From contig JAWODW010000052.1 in the NCBI GenBank assembly GCA_046483065.1, positions 37,431-101,430 of the forward strand: DNA of 64,000 nucleotides, given 5' to 3'. The stretch comes from JAWVYT01 sp046483065 (GTDB taxonomy: Bacteria > Gemmatimonadota > Gemmatimonadetes > Longimicrobiales > RSA9). The position numbers and the translations under genes were made by a program. Each line of letters starts with the position of its first letter. The first letter of the stretch is position 1. A model generated the notes under the pieces. That model saw nothing but the letters and a program-made list of their open reading frames with translations, made no database searches and was not told the DNA's origin. Shown here piece after piece: positions 32,512 to 40,494 of this stretch.

Positions 32512-33827
32512 GTGCTACGGAAACCAATCGCCGGACCATCACCGTCGACCACCTGGCCCGTGTCGAAGGACACGGGGGCATCACCGTGGAGCTCGAGGGC
32601 GAGGACGTCTACGCCGTCCGCTTCGACGTCTTCGAGGGGATCCGCCTGATCGAGGGGCTCATCGGCGGCCGCCGGTGGGACGACATCTCCCCCATCGTCT
32701 CCCGAATCTGCGCCATCTGCTCCGTGGCCCACTCCATGACCTCCATCCGGGTCACCGAGAAGGTCTTCGGCGTGCGCACCAGCCCCCGCACCGAGCTCCT
32801 GCGCGACCTGCTCTGGCGCGGTGAGAACATCGAGAGCCACGCCCTGCACCTCTACCTCCTGGCCGCGCCGGACTACCTCGGCTACGCCAGCGGGCCGGCC
32901 CTCGCCGCCGATCATCCGGCGGCCGTGGCCGTGGGGCTTCGCCTCAAGAAGCTCGGCAACCTGATCCAGGAGACCGTGGGAGGACGGGAGATCCACCCGG
33001 TGAACGCTGTCCCCGGCGGATTCGGGCGCGCTCCTGGTGTGGAGGCGCTCCAGCAGCTCCGCGAGCAGCTGCTGGTGGCCCGGGCCGACATCGAGGCCAC
33101 TATCGACCTCGTGAAAGGACTGCCGCCCACGCCCCCGCTGGACGTCGACACCATCTTCATGGCGCTTCGCCAGGACCAAGACTACCGGTACGACCGCGGC
33201 GACCGGGTGGTGGTGCTCCGCGCTGGCGACCGGACCGTGATCCCCGTCGAGGAGCTGCGCGATGTGGCGCCGGAGCGCGCCGTGCCCCACTCCCACGCCA
33301 AGCACACCACCCTCGACGGGCGATCCTTCATGGTGGGCGCCCTCGCCCGACTCGCCATCAACCGCGACCGACTGCCGGCGCTGGGCGAGGAATTGATCGA
33401 GGAGCTCGCGCTCACGCTCCCGTCCCGGGACCCCATGGACAACAACAAGGCCCAGGCCATCGAGCTGGCACTGGACGTCGAGCGGGCCATCGCCCTCGTC
33501 GACCTGCTCCTGACCGGCGACCTCGACGACGAGCCCACGCCGGCGGTCCGGCCGCGACCGGGCGAGGCCGTGGTGGTGACCGAGGCGCCCCGGGGGATGC
33601 TGCTGCACAGCTACACGTACGACTCCGGCGGCTTCATCACCGACGCCGACGTCATCACGCCCACCGCCTTCAACGCGGCCAGCGTTGAGGACCACTTCCG
33701 TGCGGCGGTGGACCGCGAGGGCGTGGACGACCCCGACGCCCTCGCCCATACGCTGGAGATGATCGCCCGCGCCTACGACCCGTGCATCTCCTGCTCCGTG
33801 CACCTGGTCCACCGGCCCAGGTCGTGA
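32508..33827 (+). CDS. hydA: Group 3b-like NiFe hydrogenase large subunit
   Basis: A 439-residue catalytic (alpha) subunit. The L1 signature RICAICSVAHSMTS (about residues 66-79) and the C-terminal L2 signature DPCISCSVHLV provide the four NiFe-ligand cysteines. After L2 only five residues remain after HLV, near the usual C-terminal cleavage site for a maturation protease. FGRAPGVEALQQLREQLL and SFMVGALARLAINRDRLP are further family segments. The neighbouring protease gene overlaps its stop. No hypABCDEF maturation genes are in the window, so they must lie elsewhere. Confidence 0.94.
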   Translation: MSATETNRRTITVDHLARVEGHGGITVELEGEDVYAVRFDVFEGIRLIEGLIGGRRWDDISPIVSRICAICSVAHSMTSIRVTEKVFGVRTSPRTELLRDLLWRGENIESHALHLYLLAAPDYLGYASGPALAADHPAAVAVGLRLKKLGNLIQETVGGREIHPVNAVPGGFGRAPGVEALQQLREQLLVARADIEATIDLVKGLPPTPPLDVDTIFMALRQDQDYRYDRGDRVVVLRAGDRTVIPVEELRDVAPERAVPHSHAKHTTLDGRSFMVGALARLAINRDRLPALGEELIEELALTLPSRDPMDNNKAQAIELALDVERAIALVDLLLTGDLDDEPTPAVRPRPGEAVVVTEAPRGMLLHSYTYDSGGFITDADVITPTAFNAASVEDHFRAAVDREGVDDPDALAHTLEMIARAYDPCISCSVHLVHRPRS

Positions 33828-34339
33828 GCCGCCTCCTCCTCGGCCTAGGCAACGTGCTGGCCGGTGACGACGGGATCGGCGTGCGCGTGGCCGAGCGGCT
33901 CCGGGACCACCCGCGCCTTCCCCCCGACATCGAGGTGCGGCTCCCGGGCCCCGACCTGCTGCGGGCCCAGGACCTGATGCACGGCCGGGAAGAGGTCATT
34001 CTCGTCGACGCAGTGCTGGGGCCCGAAGCGCCGGGGACCGTGGTGGTCCTCGACCCCGACGACCCCCGGCTCCTCGACCAGGGCGCCAGCGTCCATCAGC
34101 TCTCCCCCACCGCCGCGCTCCGGCTCCTCCGCGCCGCGGACCCCGCGCTGGCCTCGATCCCGGCACGGCTCCTCGGCATCGTCATCGAGGGCGCCGACGT
34201 GGATGCGGCACTGTCGCCGGCGCTGGCCGGAGAGCTCGATGCCATAACCCGGGCCGTCCTCGACGCCCTTCCCGCCGCCACAACCGCAGCGCCGGTGGAC
34301 CCTAGTCCTCCAGGATCTCCCGGACCCGATCCCCGGTGA
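33824..34339 (+). CDS. Hydrogenase maturation endopeptidase
   Basis: A 171-residue HycI/HyaD-type protease that trims the large-subunit C-terminus after nickel insertion. GLGNVLAGDDGIGVRVAERL (residues about 6-25) contains the metal-binding Glu-like/Asp position found as D in GDDGIG. VILVDAVLGPEAPGTVVVLD is the second signature, and SVHQLSP holds the usual His. It starts at GTG 33824 inside the hydA stop. Its final 38 bases overlap the 3' end of ftsH on the other strand, so both genes share coding DNA there. The last 20 residues are Pro-rich and probably unstructured. Confidence 0.88.
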   Translation: MSRLLLGLGNVLAGDDGIGVRVAERLRDHPRLPPDIEVRLPGPDLLRAQDLMHGREEVILVDAVLGPEAPGTVVVLDPDDPRLLDQGASVHQLSPTAALRLLRAADPALASIPARLLGIVIEGADVDAALSPALAGELDAITRAVLDALPAATTAAPVDPSPPGSPGPDPR

Positions 34340-36215
34340 TCTCCTCCTCATCCCGGAGCACCTCGGCGATGCGGTCCAGAGCTTGGCGCTTGTCCTCGAG
34401 GACGTCCGTGGCCCGCTCGAAGGCGCGGCCGATGATGGACCGGACCTCCTCGTCCACGATGCGGGCGGTCTCCTCGCTGTAGTCCCTGCGCTGGGCGATC
34501 TCCTCGCCGAGGAAGACCTGCTCCTCCTTCCCGCCCGAGGCCATGGGCCCGAGGCGCTCGCTCATCCCCCAGTCCAGCACCATCCTCCGGGCCAGGCTCG
34601 TGGCCTGCTGGAGGTCGTCCTCGGCGCCGCTGGTCAGCGTGTCGAAGACGGTGGCCTCCGCGGCCCGCCCGCCGAGCATGACGGCGAGGCGGTCGAGCAT
34701 GTGCTCGCGCTCGTGGATGTAACGCTCGTCGTCCGGCAGCTGGTGCGTGCTGCCCATGGACCGGCCCCGGGGCACGATGGTGACCTTGTGGATCGGATCG
34801 GCATCGGGGAGCTCGGCCGCCACGAGCGCGTGGCCGCCCTCGTGATAGGAGAGGAGCTCCACCTGGCGGTCGGAGAGGGCGAGCCCCTGGCGCTCGAGCC
34901 CCATGAGGACCCGGTCGCGGGCCTCCTCCACGTGTTCCTGGGTGATCTTGTCGGCGTCTTCCCGGGCCGCCGTGAGGGCCGCCTCGTTCAGCAGGTTCTC
35001 CAGGTCCGCGCCACTGAACCCTGGCGTCCCTTTGGCCAGCGACTCCAGGTCCACGTCCGGGTCCAGCGGCTTGTCCCGCCCGTGGAGCTCCAGGATCTTC
35101 TCCCGCTCGCTGGTGGTGGGCAGGTCCACCGTGATCCGCCGGTCGAAGCGACCGGGCCGCAGCAGCGCCTGGTCCAGGATGTCCGGCCGGTTCGTGGCGG
35201 CCATGACGATGACGCTCTCGTTGGGCTCGAAGCCGTCGAGCTCGGAGAGGAGCTGGTTCAGCGTCTGCTCCCGCTCGTCGTGGCCGCCGCCCAGCCCCGC
35301 GCCGCGCTGACGGCCAATGGAGTCGAGTTCGTCGATGAAGATGATGGCCGGCGCGGCGTCCTTCGCGTTCTCGAACAGGTCCCGGACCCGCTTCGCGCCC
35401 ACGCCCACGAACATCTCCATGAAGTCGGAGCCGGTGATGATGAAGAACGGCACCTCCGCCTCGCCGGCCACGGCCCGGGCCAGCAGCGTCTTCCCGGTGC
35501 CCGGTGGGCCCAGCAGGAGCACGCCCGTGGGCACCTCGGCCCCCAGCCCGTGGAACCGCTCCGGGTCCTTCAGGAACTCGATGACCTCCCGGAGCTCCCC
35601 CTTGGCGCTCTCGGCGCCGGCCACGTCATCGAAGGTGGTCTCCTCGTCCGTCCGGTCGTACAGCTTCGCGCCGCTGCGCCCGATGTTCAGGATGTTCTGA
35701 CCGCCGGTCTGCATGCGGCGGAACGCCAGCCAGCCGATGCCGAGGAGGAGCAGGATGGGCCAGAGCCAGAGGAGGATGGTCCACCAGTTCCCGTCGCTCT
35801 CAGGTCGGGTCTCGACCTGCACGTCGTGTTCGCGCAGGAGGGAGAATAGCTCCTCGTCGCCGAACGACGGGAGGAAAGTGATGAACTCGGTGTAGCGGAT
35901 GGTGTCGCCCTCGACCACCCGGGTGGCCGAGTCCGCCAGCGTGCCCCGGACCTGCTCGCCCTGCACCACTACCTCGGCCACGTTGCCGCCGGTGAGCTGG
36001 TCCCGGAACGCGGTGTAGCTGATCTGCGGGCCTGCGCCGGTGTCGAACAGGTCCATCGTCCAGTAGGCGATGAGGAAGATCACCAGCATCCACATCACCA
36101 GTCGCCACGAGAGCGAGGAGGTCGGCATCTCTTCGGGGCCACGGCCACCGTCGGAGCCGGGCATCCTCCGGTCCTGCGGTTCTTCGCTCAGGGTTCGCTC
36201 CCGTCCAGGTCGCAT
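34302..36215 (-). CDS. ftsH: ATP-dependent zinc metalloprotease FtsH
   Basis: A membrane-anchored AAA+ protease of about 637 residues that degrades misfolded membrane and short-lived proteins. Two N-terminal helices (LVMWMLVIFLIAYWTMDL and WTILLWLWPILLLLGIGWLAF) flank the periplasmic domain with SYTAFRDQLTGGNVAEV. The AAA module has Walker A GPPGTGKT, Walker B IIFIDELDSIG, and the pore FVGVG. The protease site is HEGGH, with G for the more usual A, plus LTSGAEDDLQQAT for the third ligand. Start choice is uncertain: ATG 36215 (MRPGRERTL), a later ATG near 36164, or ATG 36278 are all possible. The 3' end overlaps the hydrogenase protease gene. Confidence 0.92.
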   Translation of the reverse strand: MRPGRERTLSEEPQDRRMPGSDGGRGPEEMPTSSLSWRLVMWMLVIFLIAYWTMDLFDTGAGPQISYTAFRDQLTGGNVAEVVVQGEQVRGTLADSATRVVEGDTIRYTEFITFLPSFGDEELFSLLREHDVQVETRPESDGNWWTILLWLWPILLLLGIGWLAFRRMQTGGQNILNIGRSGAKLYDRTDEETTFDDVAGAESAKGELREVIEFLKDPERFHGLGAEVPTGVLLLGPPGTGKTLLARAVAGEAEVPFFIITGSDFMEMFVGVGAKRVRDLFENAKDAAPAIIFIDELDSIGRQRGAGLGGGHDEREQTLNQLLSELDGFEPNESVIVMAATNRPDILDQALLRPGRFDRRITVDLPTTSEREKILELHGRDKPLDPDVDLESLAKGTPGFSGADLENLLNEAALTAAREDADKITQEHVEEARDRVLMGLERQGLALSDRQVELLSYHEGGHALVAAELPDADPIHKVTIVPRGRSMGSTHQLPDDERYIHEREHMLDRLAVMLGGRAAEATVFDTLTSGAEDDLQQATSLARRMVLDWGMSERLGPMASGGKEEQVFLGEEIAQRRDYSEETARIVDEEVRSIIGRAFERATDVLEDKRQALDRIAEVLRDEEEITGDRVREILED

Positions 36216-36369
36216 ACGCTCGCGCTGCCGACCCCATCCGGTGCAAGCGGCATACCGGGCCCGCCTCCCTGCCGCCATCCTCGCGGTGCGCCGGATGCCG
36301 CCCTATTCTTCCCCCGGCAGCAGCCGGGCTGCACCTGGCCCGTTTCACCCGTATCCGGAGAGTATTGCC

Positions 36370-39300
36370 GTGCATAGAACGTTCGCGCTTCCCGTCTTCC
36401 TCGCCGCGTTCCTCGTGGTCCTGGCCCCTCCGCCCACCCCCGCCGCGGCACAGGCCGATCCCGGCTCGAAGGTCCTCACGGCGGACGACTACGCCCGCTG
36501 GCGGACCATCGGCGCCGAGAGCCTCTCGAGCGACGGACGCTGGGCCACCTGGGTCTACCGGCACACCAACGTGGCCCGCGATGGCCGTGAGCCCGAGCTG
36601 CACATCCTGGAGCTGGCGACGGGGCGGGACACGGCCATCGCGGACGCGTCGAGCCCCGAGTTCTCCCCCGACGGCCGCTGGATCGCGTTCCGGGCCGACT
36701 CGACGCCCGACGGCGGCAAGAAGGGGAACGGCAAGCCCGGGAACGGCGAGGACGATACGGTCCATCGCGTAACGCTCCGCGAGCTGGCCACCGGGCGAAC
36801 GCTCCTCTGGCACGACGTGCAGTCGGCTACCTTCGCCCGGAACTCGAAGTCCGTGCTGCTGCGGGACCGGGCGGCGAGCGGCGGCGGCGGCCGGTTCGGC
36901 GGCGGCAGCGCGCCGTCGGCCGAGGGCTCCGACGCCATCCTCGTGGACCTGGCCACGGGCCGCGCCCGGCACCTGGGCAGCGTAGGCGACGCGGCGTTCA
37001 ACCGTACGGGAACCATGCTGGCCTACACCGTGGCCGCGGAGGTGGAGGACGCCAACGGGCTCTTCGTGGTGGAGGTCGCCACCGGGGTCACCCAGCCCCT
37101 CGACAATGACGCCCGCATCTACAGCCGTCTGGCGTGGAACGACGCCGGGACCGGCCTGGCCGTGCTCAAGGGCGAAGACGTGGATGAGATGCTCCACCGC
37201 CACAACGTGCTCCTGGTGGTGCCCGACGTGCCGCGGGCACTCCGGGACGGGACGGTCGCGCCCGTAACGCTCGACACCACGGCCGCCGGCTTCCCCGCCG
37301 GCTGGGTCATCAGCGACCGCGCATCGCTGACGTGGAGCGAGGACGGCCGGCGCGTGTTCCTGGGCGCCCGGCCGCAGGTGCCGGCGTCGGACACTGCCAC
37401 CGTCGAGGCCACCGACTCCACCGCCGACGTGGACGTCTGGAGCACCGATGACCGGTACGTCCAGTCAGTGCAGATGTCACGGGCCGAGCGGGAACGAAGG
37501 TTCGCATACCGCCAGGCGTTCGACGTACGTCAGGACGCGTTCGTGGCGCTCAGCGACTCGACCCTGCGCGACCTAGAGATCTCCCCCGACGGGGACTGGG
37601 CCGTGGGGCGGGACGAGCGTGCCTACATCTCCGACTGGCGACCCTCCCGCGCCGACTTCTACCGCGTGAACACGGCCACCGGCGAGCGCACCCCGATGCT
37701 CGAGGGCCACCTCACCCGGAGCGGCGCTTTCGGGATCTCGCCCGACGGAACCACGTTCCTCTACTGGGACGATGAGACCTTTCACGCCTACGACCTCGAC
37801 CGCGGCACGGCCACTGCGCTCGGCCCCGGCGCGCCCGTCTTCACCGACACCGTGTGGGACTACACCGGCCCCCGCCCGCCCTGGGGCGTGGAGGGCTATA
37901 CCGCCGATGGCGAGAGCGTGATCGTTCGAGACCGCTACGACCTCTGGACGCTGCCCCTCGACGGTGGCGAGGCCCGGAACATCACCGGCGGCTACGGCGC
38001 CGAGGACCGCACCGTCCTGCGCCTCGTCCGCCCGGAGCCCATCGACCCCATGGCGAGCCGCGCCGCGCGCACGGGAGACGTGTGGGACCTCTCCGAACCC
38101 GTCACCCTCTCCGCGTTCGGTGAGCTCACGAAGGACGCCGGGTTCTATCGGCTCTCCGGCGGCCGGCTGAGCGAGGTCGTCTACGACGACGCCGCGTACG
38201 ACACCCCGGCGAAAGCCGCCGACGCCGACCGCTTCCTCTTCACCCGCCAGACCTTCACCGAGGCGCCGGACCTCCACGTGTCCGACCGGGATTTCGGCGA
38301 CGCAGAGCGGATCACCGACTCGAACCCCCACGATGACGAGTACCGCTGGGGCCGGAGCATCCTCTTCGACTTCACCGACCGCTACGACCACCCGCTGCAG
38401 GGCCTGCTCTGGCTCCCGGACGACTACCGGGAGGGCGAGCAGCGCCCCATGATCGTCGCCTTCTACGAGGACCAGAGCTACCGGCTGAACCGGTACCCCA
38501 TGCCCGAGCTCCTGGTCAGCGCCGGCCGCGCCGCCATCGAGGCCGTGAGCCGCGGCTACATCGTCATGCTCCCCGACGTCCACTACCACACCGGCTCGTC
38601 CCACACCGACCAGCTCGACGCCGTCGAGGCCGCCACCCGGAAGGCCATCGAGCTGGGGTACGCCGACCCCGACCGGATCGGGCTCCAGGGCCACAGCTAT
38701 GCCGGCGAGGGTGCGGCCTATATCGGCACCCAGTCCGATCTCTTCGCCGCCGTGGTCGGCGGCGCCGGTGTCACCGACCTCTACACCGACTTCAACCAGC
38801 ACTGGGGCTGGTCGTACCAGAACAGCGGCGGCGGCGGCGCCAACGGCAGCGGCTACTACATGTACAGCCAGGGCCGCTGGGGCTTCTCGCCCTGGGAGCG
38901 GCCCGACGTCTACCGGAGCGAGTCCGCACTGAGCCACGCCCACGAGGCGAAGCAGCCGTTCCTCATCATGCACGGCACTGCCGACCCCACCGTCTCCTTC
39001 AACGAGAGCCTCAAGTTCTACAACGCGCTCCGCTTCAACGAGAAGCCCGCGTGGCTGCTGGCGTACCGGGACGAGGGCCACCACCTGAGCGAGCTCGGCA
39101 ACCGGATCGACTTCACCACCCGCTTCTTCCAGTTCTTCGGCCACTACCTCCGGGGCGAGTCCGCCCCCGAGTGGATGACCCGCGGCGTGCCGTTCCTGGA
39201 GAAGACGGGCACGCCGGAGGGCGTCGAGCCGTCGGGTGAGGCCGACGAGGCCTCCGGCGAGGAGGGCGGCGAGGACAGCGGACGTCGCGAGGACAGCGGA

Positions 39301-39408
39301 CGTCGAGGACAGCGGACGTCGCACCAGTCACCAGTTTCTACCTGTTCCGGCATGCTGGTGACCGATTGGGGCATGCTCCGGATCAGGCCGATCGCTGCCA
39401 GACCCTGA
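36370..39408 (+). CDS. Secreted S9-family (prolyl oligopeptidase) serine peptidase
   Basis: A 1012-residue exported peptidase. The start is GTG 36370; the signal peptide HRTFALPVFLAAFLVVLAPPPTPAAAQ follows. Residues about 30-660 form WD40-like propeller repeats (LSSDGRWATWVYR, FSPDGRWIAFR, ISPDGDWAVGRDE). The C-terminal alpha/beta-hydrolase domain has GLQGHSYAGEGAAYIG (Ser about 775), MHGTADPTV (Asp about 871) and YRDEGHHLSE (His about 902). The last about 75 residues are acidic repeats and then a tail read through a transposase-element inverted repeat, so the native end has been replaced. Three direct repeats of GAGGACAGCGGACGTC lie at 39271-39322. Confidence 0.9.
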   Translation: MHRTFALPVFLAAFLVVLAPPPTPAAAQADPGSKVLTADDYARWRTIGAESLSSDGRWATWVYRHTNVARDGREPELHILELATGRDTAIADASSPEFSPDGRWIAFRADSTPDGGKKGNGKPGNGEDDTVHRVTLRELATGRTLLWHDVQSATFARNSKSVLLRDRAASGGGGRFGGGSAPSAEGSDAILVDLATGRARHLGSVGDAAFNRTGTMLAYTVAAEVEDANGLFVVEVATGVTQPLDNDARIYSRLAWNDAGTGLAVLKGEDVDEMLHRHNVLLVVPDVPRALRDGTVAPVTLDTTAAGFPAGWVISDRASLTWSEDGRRVFLGARPQVPASDTATVEATDSTADVDVWSTDDRYVQSVQMSRAERERRFAYRQAFDVRQDAFVALSDSTLRDLEISPDGDWAVGRDERAYISDWRPSRADFYRVNTATGERTPMLEGHLTRSGAFGISPDGTTFLYWDDETFHAYDLDRGTATALGPGAPVFTDTVWDYTGPRPPWGVEGYTADGESVIVRDRYDLWTLPLDGGEARNITGGYGAEDRTVLRLVRPEPIDPMASRAARTGDVWDLSEPVTLSAFGELTKDAGFYRLSGGRLSEVVYDDAAYDTPAKAADADRFLFTRQTFTEAPDLHVSDRDFGDAERITDSNPHDDEYRWGRSILFDFTDRYDHPLQGLLWLPDDYREGEQRPMIVAFYEDQSYRLNRYPMPELLVSAGRAAIEAVSRGYIVMLPDVHYHTGSSHTDQLDAVEAATRKAIELGYADPDRIGLQGHSYAGEGAAYIGTQSDLFAAVVGGAGVTDLYTDFNQHWGWSYQNSGGGGANGSGYYMYSQGRWGFSPWERPDVYRSESALSHAHEAKQPFLIMHGTADPTVSFNESLKFYNALRFNEKPAWLLAYRDEGHHLSELGNRIDFTTRFFQFFGHYLRGESAPEWMTRGVPFLEKTGTPEGVEPSGEADEASGEEGGEDSGRREDSGRRGQRTSHQSPVSTCSGMLVTDWGMLRIRPIAARP
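39271..39322. repeat. Three tandem GAGGACAGCGGACGTC(GC) units
   Basis: Units at 39271-39288, 39289-39304 and 39305-39322 differ only by presence of the final GC. The third unit runs into the left inverted repeat of the adjacent transposase element. The 18-, 16- and 18-base lengths change frame, so the encoded tail reads GEDSGRREDSGRRGQRTS. Confidence 0.85.
39313..39338. repeat. Left 26-bp inverted repeat of the REP-transposase element
   Basis: A 26-base sequence beginning CGGACGTCGCACCAG and ending CACCAGTTTC. Its exact reverse complement lies at 40428-40453. Together they bracket the transposase gene, with 44 bp between this repeat and the gene stop. It is contained in the reading frame of the S9 peptidase. 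Confidence 0.9.
39346..39382. repeat. REP-like imperfect hairpin
   Basis: TTCCGGCATGC and GCATGCTCCGGA form an imperfect inverted repeat around a 14-16-base loop, directly after the transposase gene and inside the element. It is a candidate REP hairpin recognised by the neighbouring Y1 transposase. It also lies within the S9 peptidase tail. Confidence 0.5.
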
Positions 39409-40414
39409 GGTGGTACCAGATCGCGGACTCGGACAGGCCGAGGAAGTCGGCGATCTGGGTGTTCCGATAGCCCGCCGCATGGAGCCGTCCGATGATCAGG
39501 TTGCGGATCCGGACGTGTTCAGGCCCGCCGCCCCGCCCCCGGATCGCCTCCAGCGTGAGCCCCGGAGCTTCCGCTCCCACCGTGTTCTTCGCGATCGTGG
39601 CCAGGTCAGGGGCGTAGAGGGGGCCCACGTCGCCTCCAACGAGCTGCGCCCCCCGGGCCGGCGCGTGGAAGAGCGGTGTGAGCAGGGCGTCCCAGGCCCG
39701 GTCGCCCCACGCCGAGACGGGCGACGGGGACTGCTGCATGGGATCGACCGGCTTGCCGTCCGGCCCGAGCTCGATCGCGCCGGCTCGGTCGCGCTCGACT
39801 CGCCAATCGACAAAACCCAGATAGTCGCCCCGGAGCTGGGGCATGGACCGATCGGGGCCGGCGGCGAACAGCGGCAGCGCCACCCCGGGGTCGAGAACCG
39901 TCGCGAGCTCCTGTACGGCCGCGATCGTCCGCGACGATTCACCCGGCACGTACAGCCCGTGTGACGTCCAGGGAAACCGGTCGGGCTCGGCGCAGATCCC
40001 TGCCCGCACCGCGTTCAGGTGAACGTAGACGATCGCATTGCGGGCATGCCGCGGGTTGTGGCAGGGCGTACAGCCATACGGGCGCCAGAACATCGGGCCC
40101 TCGAGGTCGTGCGCCCGCTGGAGCCGGAATGCGAGGCGACACAGGTACGGCTGCATGAGCTTGTCGACCCGCAGGGGCCCCTGTTGTACCACTAGGTGCA
40201 GGTGCGTCGGCATGATGGCGACGGCCAGCAGCCGAACCCGTGACCGCGGCACGACCACCGGCAGCATCTCGATGGCCGCCGACCGTAAAGCCGGCGTGAA
40301 CAGACGCTCCCCCCGGATGGTGCGCGCCGTGAGGTGGAAGATCCCCCCCGGCGTATTTGGTCGTCGCATGCGTCCCATGCCGCGATGATGCCCCCCATTT
40401 CGGGGCACAGCCAT
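39383..40414 (-). CDS. REP-associated tyrosine transposase (Y1/HUH family)
   Basis: A 343-residue single-strand transposase-like protein. The HUH motif appears as MPTHLHLVVQ (about residues 67-76), and YVHLNAVRAGI (about residues 130-140) follows the Y1 catalytic tyrosine region. The C-terminal half adds a helix-turn-helix (YRNTQIADFLGLSESAIWYHLRVW), which is common in longer REP-associated members. The annotated ATG is at 40414; ATG 40375 (MGRMRRPNTPGGIFHLTAR) is also possible, and the second gives the usual family beginning. The gene is in a perfect 26-bp inverted repeat and sits between the S9 peptidase and the BNR protein. It may be a domesticated or mobile REP system. Confidence 0.88.
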   Translation of the reverse strand: MAVPRNGGHHRGMGRMRRPNTPGGIFHLTARTIRGERLFTPALRSAAIEMLPVVVPRSRVRLLAVAIMPTHLHLVVQQGPLRVDKLMQPYLCRLAFRLQRAHDLEGPMFWRPYGCTPCHNPRHARNAIVYVHLNAVRAGICAEPDRFPWTSHGLYVPGESSRTIAAVQELATVLDPGVALPLFAAGPDRSMPQLRGDYLGFVDWRVERDRAGAIELGPDGKPVDPMQQSPSPVSAWGDRAWDALLTPLFHAPARGAQLVGGDVGPLYAPDLATIAKNTVGAEAPGLTLEAIRGRGGGPEHVRIRNLIIGRLHAAGYRNTQIADFLGLSESAIWYHLRVWQRSA

Positions 40415-40427
40415 AGCAGGTTGGGAC

Positions 40428-40453
40428 GAAACTGGTGACTGGTGCGACGTCCG
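40428..40453. repeat. Right 26-bp inverted repeat of the REP-transposase element
   Basis: Exact reverse complement of 39313-39338, beginning GAAACTGGTGACTGG. It starts 14 bp upstream of the transposase ATG. Just outside it two copies of GTCCGAGGGA follow at about 40449-40475, mirroring the tandem repeats outside the left end. Confidence 0.9.
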
Positions 40454-40494
40454 AGGGAGTCCGTCCGAGGGAGTCCGACGGGGCGAAGCGACGG

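Noticed and set aside
29851..34339. Group 3d (NAD-linked, HoxFUYH) hydrogenase
   Set aside because: The order beta, gamma, delta, alpha and the subunit motifs match the group 3b hydBGDA type. There is no HoxF/HoxU-like diaphorase.
39271..39322. Short tandem repeats as a CRISPR array
   Set aside because: Units are directly adjacent without spacers and lie next to a transposase element.
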